From Apricaphanius iberus (taxonomy: Eukaryota; Chordata; Actinopteri; Cyprinodontiformes; Aphaniidae), in NCBI GenBank assembly GCA_028564705.1, contig JAPXFQ010002670.1, positions 1 through 64,000 of the forward strand: 64,000 bases of DNA. Direction: 5' to 3'. Positions 44,881-58,811 of this stretch are shown in pieces. The notes beneath the pieces are model-generated. The model did no database searches, was not told where the DNA came from, and saw only the letters and a program-made list of their open reading frames with translations. How positions within the stretch are numbered: the stretch's first letter is position 1; the number at the start of each line of letters is the position of its first letter. Both the position numbers and the translations under genes were made by a program.

Positions 44881-47800
44881 AGAGGCTAATCAGCTGCTCC
44901 CAGTTGTAAAAACAATACCTTGCGATGCTTATGCATCCTAACAACTGTCCGAAAGTGAAAAAAATATGAGCAAAGATCCTTCCACTGTCATAAGTTTTGC
45001 AAGAAAGAGGACCAAAAAGACTGAGAACTTGCGGCGAAAAATGAAAAGGTTTAATTAGGAAAAATACACAGGGAACTTAGACTGAAATATGAGGAACACA
45101 GATTAATATGAGTTACCCCCTTGCTGGAAACCAGTAAGCAACTAAGAAAACCAGAGAGTTTTAATACACTGAGAAATGAGGAGTGGCGCTGACTTCTTGG
45201 AACTAATTGGTGACAAACAGATACAGGTGAAAGAGAGAGAACAGAAGGAGGTTGGAAATGTATTGCAGCTAGGCAAAAAGTAGGATGGTAGGGAAGAAAC
45301 GGAGGAGGAAAAAAAAGGTTTAATCATAAAACAGAAGAACAGATAGAAGATAATCCTAGATACACGTAGCATTAAATCAGAGGGGTAACTAAAAACAATA
45401 AATTCAAGTAAATAAATGAGAATGTAGAAGTACAAGCAGCACTCAAAGTTAAAATACCAATATATATAACAGAAAGGAGAGGAAAAACAGACGGAAAACA
45501 TCACTATGAACACTATGTTGGAAGAAAATCTGATAAAAACCTAAATAATCCCAAAATAAAAAAAATAATCCTTATTAGAGAAATAAAGTAAAGCATAATT
45601 AGCACGATGGTAAGATTTGAAAATTGACTAATAAGAGATTAAACAAACCCAAACAATACCTAAAAAAAGTAAAATATCTAAAGATCATGGCATCCAGTTG
45701 CAGAGCAACACAAACCATAGGGAATACTTTTAATTTTTCATTCATGTAACTCCTTAACCAAAAACATTTTAAGAAAAAAAAATCTAGAAAAAGATCAAAT
45801 CAGAACAAAACATTAAAATTGAACGTACACAGGGCGTGATGTTGCTGATGGGGGTCTTTTAAGCCTTTGAAGATATGAGGTTTTGAAGTCTTTTTTCGCA
45901 ATGGTTCTGTTGGTAAGAACCAATCATGACCTCCTACCACTACGCGCCTTCTCCCCAACTCTCTTACTCCCTCCCTTGGGATAAATTTAGGCCATGTCAG
46001 TTCCCATCTGTGAGCCGAGCAGGCTGTGGTTCTGTTAAACACAGCTTTGCTGGAGGGAAAGAAGGTAACATCCTTTTCTTTTCTTTTTTTTTTTTTAAAG
46101 TTAAACTCATGGTCCAAGTGTGACATCAGGAAATTAATTTGACAATAGAGTATGTCTGAAAGCCTAAAGCCTTTTAAGTGGTCTAAAGAAATGTTTCTGG
46201 TAAAAAAATAATTATTTCACCAACATGAGGTCATGTACTGTAGCTCCACTGTAACCCTAAATTCATGTGATGTAAAGAGCAAAAGATTTCCCCAGATTTA
46301 AATACAAGAAAAAGTTAACTATAAAGTGTCCCTTTTTCCACCAGAGCTTGTTGAGAAAATGCTTTTTTGTGAGTGTCAGTTTGGGATGAGTAAGCATTCC
46401 CAAGAGCCAGGGGTTGTTATGGGCCATAGGGAGTGTGGCCACATTGTTGTTGGCCAGCTCTCTCCTTTTATAGACAAGAGAGGTGGTGGAAGGCCAAAAG
46501 AAGCAGCCAAAGCTAGCAGGCCATCTCAGCGTCCGCTAAGCCTTGACAGACAGCCACAACCGCAGAGCTTGGAGCGAACTTCATGCTCCATCCCTTTCAT
46601 TTACCCGCTTGTTCTGTCATTTCTTCAGCTGCAGCATTCGCCTTCTTTAAACATCTGTCTCTGTCAGAGTCGCCCCCCAACCTTTGGCTGCGTATCCCCC
46701 TGCCTCTGTGCTTCATGCTTTTTTACTTTTGGATCCACAGCTTTGCAAATTGGCCTAAACTTCTCAGAATTACCAGGAGAACATACATGTGCAATAAAAG
46801 ATTAAAAGAGGGAATTATACCCAGTGTGGGTGAAGATGAAACAGGGGGGTATTTATAGTAAACCAACTTTCTGGGCGCAGTTAGACAGTGACTGCTGCAG
46901 AGCAGTGACGAGGCCATGGACAGAGGCCTTTTCTTTCAAACAAAAGACCATTCATGTTGATTTTGCTTCCCTTTTTTCCCTTTTCAAGCTTTAAAAATAT
47001 GAAAGTATCTGAGGATACAGTTCTAATCAAACAGTGTCTTGCATAAGTATTTGCAGTAGGGGAAAAAGAAAATCCTGGTTCGGTACTATATGTAGTTTTA
47101 AAGTCACGCTTTGGTACACTTTAATCAAGAAAAAATAAATATAAATGGGCATATGATTTTTTCTTTTTTTTTACTTTGATGAACATTGAATAACCTTTCT
47201 TCCCTGGATTCCTTCCTTTCTATTCATTCTTAAAAGTAATTGGATTATTTTACATTCTATATCTTGAAAAACTTAAATGTATAGAACTGATTTGATTAGA
47301 TTGATTTTTAAAATTACAATAGTAAACAGACAGCCAGAGTAGAAAACAATATAACCATTTGAAAATAGTTAGTGTTAATGTTTAGAAATGTTATTATTAT
47401 CATTACTAATTGATAAAACTATAGGAGTCTTCCAGCTGTAGAGTTGTTTGTTCTTAATGTTTTGAGTAGAATTCTGTTACTTTGACCTATTTTATTTGTC
47501 AAATTAATGTTTTTGTTTAAATAAATAAAAAACCTTGGTGGATTTTAATCTATGCCTGACTGTCCTTTACTGTTTGGTCCACCCACTATACACAAAATTA
47601 ATTGTGGTATTGGCAGCAATATGTTGTGTAGATATCTTCTTTTCAGACCTGATGGGGAATCTGGTTGATGGGAAAATGGAAGGAGCTAAATACAGGACAG
47701 TTCTGGAATAAAACCTATTAGAAGTTTCAAAAGACTTGTGACTAGAATGGAAATTTCTGTTCCTGCAGGAGAGCGACCCAGCAACACTCTACAAGCAGAG

Positions 47801-47983
47801 CTACAATCCAGCTGTTAAAACAATCTAATCAAAGTAAAAACTTATGTCCAATAACTGAGGGAGCTTCAGCTATTTTCAAAACAATGGACTGAAATTTTAG
47901 TCTCTAAATGTGTGAAACAGGAAAATCATACCCCAAAATACACAAAACAAAACATTGTGCTAAGGTATGGAGGACCAATTAAA
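44881..47983. other. Unassigned DNA
   Basis: Purine-rich at 45200-45350. A 159-aa plus ORF (46326-46805) has no domain I recognise and Ser/Pro/Cys-rich composition. A 'cagtgtcttgcataagtatttg' word at 47031-47054 could be the left end of a Tc1-like element whose right end is at 48960-49107. Confidence 0.4.
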
Positions 47984-47988
47984 ATATA

Positions 47989-48050
<62 letters not shown>
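47984..48050. repeat. (TA)n microsatellite
   Basis: 67 bp of TA repeats with one interrupting G (47994). It borders the inverted SINE tail; further (TA)n tracts lie at 48139-48150 and 48834-48861. Confidence 0.95.
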
Positions 48051-48053
<3 letters not shown>

Positions 48054-48139
48054 AATGGCCTGCATTTGTATAGCGCTTTACTCAGTCCCTACAAACCCCA
48101 AAGCGCTTTATACTGCATTCAGTCATCCACCCAGTCATT
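48051..48139 (-). repeat. Inverted SINE tail fragment
   Basis: The reverse complement reads 'gactgggtggatgactgaatgc...aaagcgctttgggg...aaagcgctatacaaatgcaggccatttac', the tail of the SINE family at 20846-21089. It is embedded between TA microsatellites. Confidence 0.75.
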
Positions 48140-48959
48140 ATATATATATAATTTTTTGTTTTTCCTTTGCATGCATTTCTGTCAAGAAAAATATATATTT
48201 TGTTTTTCTTTTTCCTAGGAAATACGTTATCAGGGACCGCAAAGGCGTGTTCCAATGATCATGTGCTACAGCGCGGTAGGAGCCGGCAGCAGCAACTTCG
48301 GGGATACATTTCTATTTTAAATGTAAGTCAAGTAATTTTAGCTGACGGGCTTATATCTAAAATGTTTGTTTTATTTTTTTATTATCATTATTTAGATCCA
48401 AAGCAGTTATATATGGATGGTTAGTTTCTTTGTAGTGGCAGCTTCGTTAGCTAACAGATATCAACTGCTTACACATGTGATTTAACCGAAATATACACAG
48501 TTAAAAAAAACGTAAAACGGTCGTTATACATTTCCAGGTCCATGGCTGAAGTAATGTTACTACGCTAAAATGTTACTACAACGGGCGGGACGAAAACAGA
48601 GCACGTAAGCCGGCGGCGCGGTCAGGTAAGGCAAGTCTGTTCCATTTAACAGTTTTCTTTGACCCAAGAAGGACATTGTCCTCGTAGGTATGGCGCCTTG
48701 ACATTGAGAAACGCCCTATGAGCTGCAGCCACTACAAACCACGCGCGCAGTCGACTCAGGCACAAGTGAAGCAAAATGGCCGCTGCCTGCCGGGTCTCTG
48801 CAAGCAGGAGAAATCAGTCATGGCTGGTCTTCAGATATATATATATATATATATATATATACTGTTATATTTATATATCTCATAATTTGATCTCCATACT
48901 AAGGCCACCGAATATGAAAGCAAATCATATTTTAGTGTTTTTGTAAAAAATGTAAGAAA
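48140..48959. other. Unassigned, with a GC-rich CpG stretch
   Basis: 48530-48830 is GC- and CpG-rich compared with its surroundings ('gccggcggcgcggtc'). It is closed by (TA)n at 48834-48861. It could be a small CpG island or part of a transposon; I see no start codon with a coding exon. Confidence 0.35.
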
Positions 48960-49107
48960 AACATTAACATTTTCCTTTCACTTTATGGTTATGAACAAAA
49001 TAGATGTTTTCCAAAACTTGCCAGTGATTTTAGTCTGTGGATGTAATGTGGCATAATGTAAAAAAAAAAAAAGTTTTAGGAGTATGAAGACTTTTGCAAG
49101 GTATTCT
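48960..49107 (-). mobile_element. Tc1-like element end
   Basis: The reverse complement starts AGAATACCTTGCAAAAGTCTTCATACTCCT (part quoted) and has a 'cattatgccacattacatcca' block, similar to the Tc1-like end family seen at 27253. A partner end may be at 47031. Confidence 0.5.
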
Positions 49108-51560
49108 TATGTTGCAAGTTTCATTCAACTGCATTATGTTTTTCTAAAACAACAAAACTTTGATTTGAATAGTAAAAACATTGGTTTTTCACTTTCTCCT
49201 CTCGCTCCTCTCTCCTCTTAACTGGCATGAATGAAGCAAAGCCATGAGAAATTGGCTTTCCACTTGCAGTGCAAACCATGAATGCTTCTCTGAAGATGGT
49301 TGAAAGAGTAAAAGGAATACCTGGAGCTATAGTGGGTGGTATTGTTCCTGTGGTTACCTGTTAATTGGTTTGAGAAGAGTCGCTGAATGGTTGTGACTCA
49401 GATGAGGTCACTCACCCTGTCAGCGACTGGTTTGAAAAGGTTCAAGAAGTACACTCTCATCACAACTTTTTACTGACATAGTGAAGTCATTATCTTCTAT
49501 AAGGAAGGATCCTAAAGCATAGATGACTGAGATTCCTACATTACAACTTCAAATGGATTGGCTCTAATAGGCAGCTGGAAACTTTAGGAAAAAAAGAAAG
49601 ATGTTTTACTGTTCATCTATAGGCCAAACATGATCATATTTAAGCTCCCAATGTACACACAGAGATGTAACAATATGTGTATCAATATGGGATAATATTT
49701 GGTACAACCCTTTTGGTTCAGGATGTAGGCATACCAAATGAAGTGCTGTTTTAAATCTGTACCATGTGAAACGACTGTTAAGCCAAAACCTGAAAATGCT
49801 GGACCAGGTCCGATGTCAGCTCTCTGTAGGGAAAATAACGGCCTTCTGTGTGTAATGTTCTGATAAGTAATGTATCCGACGGTTAGTCCGATGTCAGTAA
49901 GCAGCATATCACAACAGTACATTCTTTGTCAGAAGGATCCCCGGTTCACTATCTGAGGTGGCAGGCTACCGGCTTGCAGGAAAAAGACAATCTGGACACT
50001 AAAGCTGAGCTCATACTGTTAGAATATAAACAGTGATTGCTAAATGCTTTTTAAGGTTTTGAATTACAAGAGCTGGGGAGGGAATATGAGTAAACTATGT
50101 CCCTCCATGTAGGGATAAATGTGCGTTCTATTAAATACTTAAATGCCTAAAAGAGTCTGTTTCATCTTTCTTTAGAGAAGAGCTATATTTTTACCCACAA
50201 TACAATCACAAACATTTAGAATTAAAGGCCTCAATTATGTGCAACAAAAATGGGACCAAAACAAAACAGATTCCAAAGCTACGACTAAAGTCTGCTGTTA
50301 GGGAACCTTAACTACCAGCCTGGATGTGGTATCCACGTCAGCATCCCTCCAAATATGAGATGTGAATCTTTCTGTATCGTCATTTTCAAAATAATAATTT
50401 GGGCAAACTCAATACACCGTTATCTTTTTTTTTGGCCAAGCAAAGGCTTAGTTACATATTTCACCTCCTTAATCCTCTGTTTTGAAACGACTTGATCCGT
50501 TTCCATAGAATACTACTAAACACACTGTCTGGGCCATCTGTCATCCTTATGTACACCTCTGGTTGTGAAAGGGCTGTGTATTATATTTCCAAATACTGAT
50601 GAAATAATAACAAACCTACCTGAGGCTGTCTGCCTCTCTGACTGTCCCTGCCTCCCAGAGCCCAGCTTTCTCCTGATGACACCATCCTGAAATATTTTCA
50701 TCAGAGCAACACTTCTTTCTTACAAAGCCTTTATCAGACTGCCTTTGATATTACCACAGACATCCTACTTACTGTGATTTTTAAAGTGAAAGCACCATGA
50801 ACTCAACACAATTTTATCCATGCAATCACAAATAACCATAGCTACAATCATTATTGCTATGCCTCTGTTATGGTTTATGTCTGATTAGACATGTTTTTAC
50901 CCCAAGTAACCAAAAGTTTCTGCAGTGACACAAATGAGTTTGACAAACTCTGGTGCTTCAGTTTTTGTTTACTTTGTTCTTGGATCCATTTTTATTAGAC
51001 TTGTAATTAAAATCACAAGAAGCTCTAAAAATGCCAGATAAGGATATTCTATTAATCTTATCAGCAAACTGATTGCTTTAAAAAAAGGCAGATGTGGTTG
51101 AAATCATGGTATTTGAGTGTTAGCAATGGTTACCTGTAAATAAAATAATGCTGCCAGCAGCAATTCGAATTAAAATGACGTCTCTGTCAGGAAGCTACTG
51201 TTAAAACATTGCAGCTTAAAGAACAACAGAGGTTCAACACTCAACACTGCCAGAAGGGACATTTGAGATAAAAAGAAAGTAAATTGAATTTCAACGCTTT
51301 CATGTGTCACAAAAAAATTATGATAATGTCAAAATGTATTTCCTAAATATTTAAATCTAGTTTTAGGTATGAAAACACGCTGTCCCTGAATTCCTGGGCG
51401 TACTTTAGTATTCCATTTGTAAAGTTACATGGTCAAAAATGAACACCCATGAATTGGGTTTGGCCTGTCTTAAAATAAAAAAGTGGGGGCACATTTTAAA
51501 AATTCATATTTCTTGTTAATAATATTTGCTATTTCTTGTTCCGTTTCTTGTTCTATTGCA
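49108..51560. other. Unassigned DNA
   Basis: No gene or repeat recognised. Confidence 0.5.
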
Positions 51561-51775
51561 AAATAAATATTTAGCTCCATATTAAAAAGTTAGGAGGCTA
51601 AATATAGCTCAATATTTAGTTTGCAAATATTTAGTTAGGAAGCTAAATATTTTGCTTGTGAACTTAATTTTTAGCTTCCGTACTAAATATTTTGCTTTTA
51701 AGATAAAGATTTAGCTTTCCAGCTTAATATTTAGCTTCCTAACAAAATATTTAGCTTGCTAATTAAAAATGTAGA
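51561..51775. repeat. Irregular tandem array of AAATATTTAGCTT-type units
   Basis: About ten degenerate units built on (A/T)AATATTTAGCTT(C/G), spaced roughly 18-25 bp, some in the complementary sense (aagctaaatatt). The mix of both senses gives many small hairpins. Flanking sequence at 51850-51960 has no recognised gene. Confidence 0.75.
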
Positions 51776-52149
51776 TAAATGTGACGAATATTTTTAAGGT
51801 ATTGTGGCCTTAGTGGCATTTATTTAAAAGAAGATAGCATAGAAACAGGAGAGAAGTACGAGAAGACATGGAGCAAAAAACAGGACTTGAACTTGGAAAA
51901 ACCGCATCGAGGACTAAGGCCTCTGAACATTGGGTGCCCACACTAACCACTACAATACACAATAGCCCACAAACTGTGAAATATATACATTAAAACAGTC
52001 ATCAAAGAGAGCAGGCATCCACCAGGGCCACTTATCCCCACTCTACTCCCATCCCCATGTTCAGATCTAATTCTTACTTTCCTTATTTTTCTTTTAAAAT
52101 TTCTGTTAATGAGACATTTTTCTGAGTTATGTGACATTAATTTGCTGTG
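51776..52149. other. Unassigned DNA
   Basis: Includes 'acttgaacttggaaaaaccgc...actaaccactacaatacac' (51890-51950), reminiscent of a degraded tRNA-like repeat. Not assignable. Confidence 0.35.
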
Positions 52150-52400
52150 GTCCAACCATAGCAAGGTTGCTGTGCAAGCTCAGCCGTCTGTGAGCTCTCT
52201 GAGACGGGAGAAGAGTCCAAGACAGCACCGCTGGTTGTAGGGTGGATATGCATTTCAATGGATCAGCCCCAAAATGTAATCAGCTGTCTCTGTACCCATT
52301 GTGGACGTTTCCTGAAAAATGTAATCATAATCCATCCATAACTTTTGTTGTTATTGTGCTAACAGACAGACAAAACAAAACAGACAAAAGCACAAAAACA
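52150..52400 (+). repeat. Dispersed repeat, copy 2 (partner at 20555-20790)
   Basis: Same ordered blocks as the 20.6 kb copy. It extends further to 'aacagacagacaaaacaaaacagacaaaa', a typical end of this teleost repeat, and lies in the same orientation. Confidence 0.65.
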
Positions 52401-55400
52401 TATACCTCCTGACCAAGGTCAATGAATGAATAACATAGTGAGAATATGAAGTAGAAAAATTAACTTTTATTTCTTCCTCTTATAACAGGCTGAATCTCTA
52501 ACTATTGGTGTTAATTTTAATAGGCACCCCATAGGCCCCTTAACTTTAATAGATGTAGGGCAGGTTTATTCTAACATCACTGTGTGTTAATAATGCAGGA
52601 AAGCATTCCTGATTACGTTACACAGCTCCGCTGACCTCTGAGCTGATGAGGACAAAGAAGGGGAATGAGCCACCAGGGGCCTCAGCAGCACCAAAATGGT
52701 CACTGAGTAGCACAGAAAGAGAGAACACATCTATTCCATCTCTTCTTGCTCTCTCATCATCCACTTCCCTCCTTCTGCTCAGGTTTTCTGTCCCTTTTAT
52801 GCTCTCTCATGCACACACAGAGGCCAGTCATCCATACGGTGCACTTTACCCACTGAGGGGGCTGTGGCCCAACTGCTATTTCTCACCTGTTATCTGTTTG
52901 AGCACCTTCATCCAGTCATCATCACAGCACTGCAGCTGGCTGGTGGCGCTTAGAGCAGAAAGCCCAGATACAAACGGACCACATGTTCTGTAAGTAAACA
53001 AAAAGGGATTTACAACATTTTCTCAACTCACACCAGTGGATAAATTATCTCCATATTATGACTCTATACATTTAAATAATTAATTCTGCACCGCTCTCCT
53101 AATGTACCAGCACACTTAAATGAAAAGTTCTTTTTTTTTAATCTGGACCTTATTTTTAGCAAATATTATGTTTATATACTCACCAAGACGAGTTTGGAGC
53201 TACTTGGAGCCGTTTATAGTTTATATGGAGTCGCAATCAGTGCAATTCCATATGATGGGAAACAATGGGGGCAGGAGTTCGCCGCCTGTAATAAGGTATT
53301 ATCTGCCCTAAAACTCTTTTATTTAACCATTTTGTGTTATTAATCATTATTACTACTCCTGTCAGAGTTCAGGACCTCTCATAAGTGTTTATTTATTCAG
53401 TTCCGGGTTGATTTAGAGGCAAAAATACAACTAAACTATGGCACGATTACAATTACGTCACTACTGTGCTCCATCCCAGTTGTAGTCTGAGCAGGATTTT
53501 CACTCTGTACTCTGTGGTGGTCGGCTAGACAGAGCTTGCTACTACAGACATCAATATGTTTCGCATTTACGTGTTTCCAAATCCACTAACTGAATGGCCA
53601 CATGGACTAACTTCAGCTTCCACAGGCTCCCTTTCCTTAACCTACGCAGATTACAGCTGTAATGGCGGTGGGTGCGAAGCATTGAAATCCCAGGTTAGTG
53701 TAAATTGGGATAGGCTAGATTGGATATTTGTTTGAACAGAGCAAAAGAGTGACGTTGCTGTTAGTTAATCAGAGGTGAGACATTTGCATATCTTGAATAT
53801 TAATAAGTTAGACATGCAATCCTGTCATTTCCCCCCACCCTATCTGACAAACTTCAACCTCCTAAAAAGGGACCACAAGACCATTTCTCCACAGAAAACA
53901 ACTCACTAGGCATTGATTCAGACTAGAGACCACTGCAAATGTATTGAAAAAAAGAGGGAATGAGACCTTTAACATGCTAACTGAGACATGTAGAGTATGA
54001 GATGGAGCTCTTGGGAAGTTATTTAATTTCTTTGACCACTGCGAACTCTGAACTTGGATTTTATTTGCTCTGATGGTAAAATGGTCTTAAATATTTTCCA
54101 TTTATGAAAAATCTTCCTTTTTGTTGATTGACGGACATCATTTGATTAATATCATTGAAGGACAATGGTGCTTGGCTGAAGGACTGTCCATTGACCATCT
54201 ATTGATGGATTTTTCTAATTCTGAATTATTAGTGAAAATACACTAATTCAAAGATTTTCTTTTTGTAGAGCAATAAATTTGAGCTGTACTCCCAACAGCA
54301 GAGATAAGAAAGACTGTGGATTTAGCAAAATATGGTTTCCAATCTGTGTATTAAGGCATATTAAGGTATATTGGGTGTTTGAACTAATAAAATACACAGT
54401 TATAAGTGTCTTAGAGAAAGTATAAAGTATTTGTGGTTTCCCCCAAAATGAAGGTTTTCAACTGTTACTGCTCTATGGTCATTGCTGTTGTCTGTCTGTC
54501 TTGGCGTTGTGTTAGTATAAGCTACTGTATCTTGGTACAGACCAGTTCACAGCAATGATTAGTTTATCAAAGCATTTTGTATTTCCAGCACCTGGCTACT
54601 TTCCCTCTTAAATCATATGAGAGCAGCTGAGGTTTGGGCATTTATTTTCCTTTTGACTGCATTTAATTTCAAGTTTTCTTCATGTTTTTTTTTGTGCCTT
54701 TTGCCTTTTGCATTATTTATAAGAAAAAAATAATAGAGAATAAGTTCTTAACCTGACTGAATAAACATCAAAGTAATCCAAACTGATAGATGATTTCTCA
54801 GTGAATTATCCGTACAAGCCTGTGTAGAAAATATCAGTAATATATCAACAGTATCCTACCAGTCCAGTGGATAACTTTTGATATATATATATATATAGAT
54901 ATAGATATATATCTTTCCCTTTTTAAAAACAGTAACGTAAGTTTTTTGGAATTCATGAGCCAAGATTTACTGCAGTACCTGTGTAGATAATTATTTTTGA
55001 GAAATAAGCCAATACTAATCTCAGATCTTTGTGGTTGTGTTTATATCAGCAAACCATATATTGGGGTCGTGAAGTTCCTCTTTGAAATATATTTCCAGTT
55101 TCTGTGGCTGTAGAGTAAAAGGTATGGGATTTTTTCCCAATATTTTATCTTACAGGGCAGAAAACAACTTGGAGAGCTTTTTGACCTCCAATAGTTTTTT
55201 TTTTCTTTTCTCTCCGGCTTGAGTGAGGGTGATGATATATTTGATTCACTTGAAAAATAATGCTTTGCTTTATTATTTATTTTAAAGAGAATTTCATCTC
55301 ATTTCACCGAGCTTTGATGACCTCTGCCTGCCTGGGGCTCAGAAACAGAAAAGCCACCAGAAGAAGTAGGACTGAGAACTGCACGGATGAAAAAATTGAA

Positions 55401-58400
55401 TTAATAAAAACTGAGATGAGGCTAAGTAACAAGCATTAGGTCTGCCTCCTATGTCTGGCATCTCCTGGGAATTCTTGCAGAGCAACAGATGGTAAACTCT
55501 GAGTGACTCAGCCATGTCTCGTTCATGCATGGTACTCTACTGGCACCTACTGGTTAAGCGCTGCAATAACAAGCCCCAACACACACTGAAGCACAACAGC
55601 AAATAATGCAGTCCAAAATCTTCTGCTGTCACAGTATATGCCAAGAACTGTCATGGAACGCTGTTTTACCTCCAAACATGTCTGGAAAACAGTTTTTTTG
55701 AATCACTTTAGCTCAATAACTGAAGCTGGACCATCTGCTGTGAATGATGATGAGAAATCTGCACATGCTGCAGTTCTAATGATAAACACATGCGAGTCTT
55801 CCCAGTATTGGCCCCAATTAAACAAGCTGAATAGACACTAAATAATCTGCCATAGATGTAAGAAAGGGCGTCACCGCCAGACCCTTCTCCCTTTTCACCC
55901 CTACGATAAAGCACCAGAATGAAAAATGGCCTGGAAAGTGAGGAGGTGAGAATGAGCAGACTGGGACCTAAAAATGTATTACAAATGAAGCCGGGGGTTG
56001 CGGGGCGCTGCAGTGCCAGACCAGCTCAATCAATCAAAGCTCTAACAAGACAACGAGCTGCGGCTTGTTACCAAGAGAATTAAATTCCTTGATCGGAGCA
56101 GAGCTGCACGCGTGCCCAGACAGAAGCAGACATAAAGAGAAGAACACATGGACAGTTTCTCTGTGGCTTCTGGTTTCACCGGCCTGTGCAGAATCCAGTT
56201 TTATTCTAACCTTTTGTTGTTCATTGTAATGTACAAAGTAGCTACCCCTCTGGTCTAAAGTCCAAAAATTTTAGTAACTACCTTTTATAAATATAACAGA
56301 ATACAATAGACTCAGATTAGAGTTGGCAATATATTAACTGTTTGATCTTATACTTGGTTCAACAGATTAACTGCAAATCAAACTTTGTCAATCTGTGAAA
56401 CAAATCAGACAGAGATTTTAAGTTTATAGTGGACCCCCAGTATTCTTAGGGTTTAGGGACCACAGCTGAATCCTATAAAATGTTAATTGTTGCCCATTTC
56501 TATAGTTCAAATACCAAATATAACTCATTACACAAGGAAACCATCTTAGCTTTACAAAGTAAGCGAGCATTCATGGTCTTCCTTGTTTAACCTCTTGGGA
56601 GTACAGCCAGTTAGAGACAGGGAAAATGAATTTCACTTCTGAATTGGCTGCTTTGCAAATGCTAGATGATAGTGTGTCAAGTATCGGCGTGCCTTGCTTT
56701 TACAGCTTCCCAGGCTGCATTTTCTTTTGAATTTGTTTAATATTCTTCACTCAAAAAGATCTACAAATAGGCTGGTTTTCAGCAAATAATTTCGGAATTA
56801 CGTTCCATGGAAGAATCTGGAAATACTGAGTTGTGAATAAGCAGAGTGGAGGTAAACTGGTGTCTGGACTTTGTGAGGCCTAGAATAAAGGAAGCACGTT
56901 TAGAACCTCACTGCTCCTCTTCCACTTTTTTAAGTTAGCCTCCATTGTCACGTTTCCACGGAACTTTAGGAAAGATGTTCACGGTATGCGCGTGTCTCTA
57001 ATTGACCAGGCTGATCCAACAAGGTCATCTTCAGGGCTATTTCAGGAACCAACTGAGCACCAGTTTTGGGGTATATTCAGAAATTACCTAGTAGAGTCGT
57101 TGGTTGGGGGCTATGGTTAACTCATACTGATTGGATGTCACTCAGAGGAAATTATATCAGCAGAGGCCACAAAACAGCTAGCTTTGTAAAATTGGAAGAG
57201 AGCCTGGCGACGCTTCTTATAACAACCCAGCAAAAATAAACAGAAACAATCCCTGCTTCTTCCATTGTCGATCTCCTGTTATTCTCTGCTGCTGCTGTGG
57301 CCGCTTTGGCCCTGATCAGTTACGGAACTCACTGCCGAAACAGTTGTGATATGCTGACGTCTTGGGAAATTCCCCAAAAGAACGTTTTTTTTGGGAGTCA
57401 TTATGGCTGAGAAGACCAAGCGGACTGATTTATCCTGCCAGGAAAAGGTCTAGTTAAATTATCCTGACGTTAATATAGTGTAAACGCCCCTAACGTTTTC
57501 CGGTCAGCTAGAAAACGGTGGAAATGCAAGTGAGGCTCCCTTTTGGTTGCAGATCTCTCTGCTTCAAGCTGAGGACTTCAAGCATGTTGATGTCTTGTTC
57601 CTGTTTTTTGGACAAAAGATGGATAGATAGACAAGGACTCCGTCTACAGTAAAGAGGAGCACTGGTCTGTTGTGTTCAATAATGGGTTGAGCTAAAAGGC
57701 AGCACGCATCGTGGACAGCTCTCTTTGGAGTTAGGGAACACCCTATTGGAAGGAGACAGTGTAGCAGACTAGAGCCGCACTGGGCGGACAGACAAACGTA
57801 TGGATGGATGGGGAAAAAAATTCACAAATTCCCTATTTGCCACCTCTCAACCAGTTCCAGAGATGTGGTTTCACATCTTAAACAGATTAACCAGATTCAT
57901 TTTAAACCAAGGGACTCAAACAGTTTCCTTCTGCTTGCATCATAAATCATTAGTCTGCTGTGTCACAGAAAGGGCTTGTGCTGTCATCCATTATCTGTTT
58001 CATTTGGGAACACTTATAACCGCAGAATCTTAAGACTAAAAAAAAAATGAAGAAAATTACTGCAGCTGTGCTTTGAGTCATGGGGGTTTGTCTATCTAAA
58101 AGTTATATTGAATATAATGACACATTTTTCAATTATTAACACTGAGAGTGTTAGTGCATTTGCTCCTCAAGGAAATGCCACTAGTGTCATTATTTGGATA
58201 TCTAAGAAGTGTTTTTTAGGATAATTATATTTCTACATGCTCTGCAATAAACCCCTTTACACCCCCTCCCACCCCCTCTCCCTGTATTAATACACCTTCA
58301 TCTCTGGTCCTCCTGACTCCTGTAGCCTCCTCCTTCTCGGCTCTTCTGTGTATCTTTGGCTTCAATCCTGCCGTTTGCCCCTCATTGTCCCCCCAACACA

Positions 58401-58699
58401 GATGACCTCATCGCACATCAGTAGCCCCCACCAGACGGGGTTCAAGGGCCCCATGTGGGTGGTTGGGATGCCCACAAGCAACAGCACACATTGTGCTCAG
58501 GCTGTGCTGCCAGAGTCTGGCGAGTCACAATGAGCGGTCAGAGGGAGTTTCAAGCTGAAGAAAGGCCACTGGGGGAGTGGATTCCTAATTTTCAAGGTCT
58601 TAAGATGTTTTTTTGAGATGGGATGAGACAGAAAGAGGAGGAGGAAGGATGGTCATCATCCTTTCCTCCAAACAATCAGACCCAAGGGCCTGTTCTACA
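52401..58699. other. Unassigned DNA
   Basis: About 6.3 kb with no exon or RNA gene I can support. 53500-53700 is GC-richer, with an open stretch ending at a GT (53696) that could be an exon-like fragment but shows no known domain. 56945-57540 has weakly inverted ends (TTTCCACGGAA / CGGTGGAAATG) suggesting a decayed DNA element. A (TA)n/(GATA)-like tract lies at 54880-54912. Confidence 0.4.
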
Positions 58700-58811
58700 T
58701 GTCCTCCCTGTGCATGTAGGTTCTGTCCTACTACTTTAGCTTCCTTCTACACTCCAAAAGCATGATTGTGTAAATTGGTCTCTGTAAATCCTCCTGGCGC
58801 CCTTCCCAGGG
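58700..58811 (+). repeat. tRNA-like SINE/repeat internal fragment
   Basis: 'tgtcctccctgtgcatgtaggttctgtcctactactttagcttccttctacactccaaaagcatga' is the middle of the common teleost repeat whose head and tail appear at 63686-63822. It abuts copy C of the four-copy repeat. Confidence 0.65.

Noticed and set aside
46326..46805. 159-aa plus-strand ORF
   Set aside because: Composition is Ser/Pro/Cys/Phe-rich with no domain; compatible with chance in a stop-poor stretch.
53500..53700. Possible host exon ending at a GT
   Set aside because: Reading frame is open but matches no protein I know and the upstream acceptor is not evident; left as unassigned.
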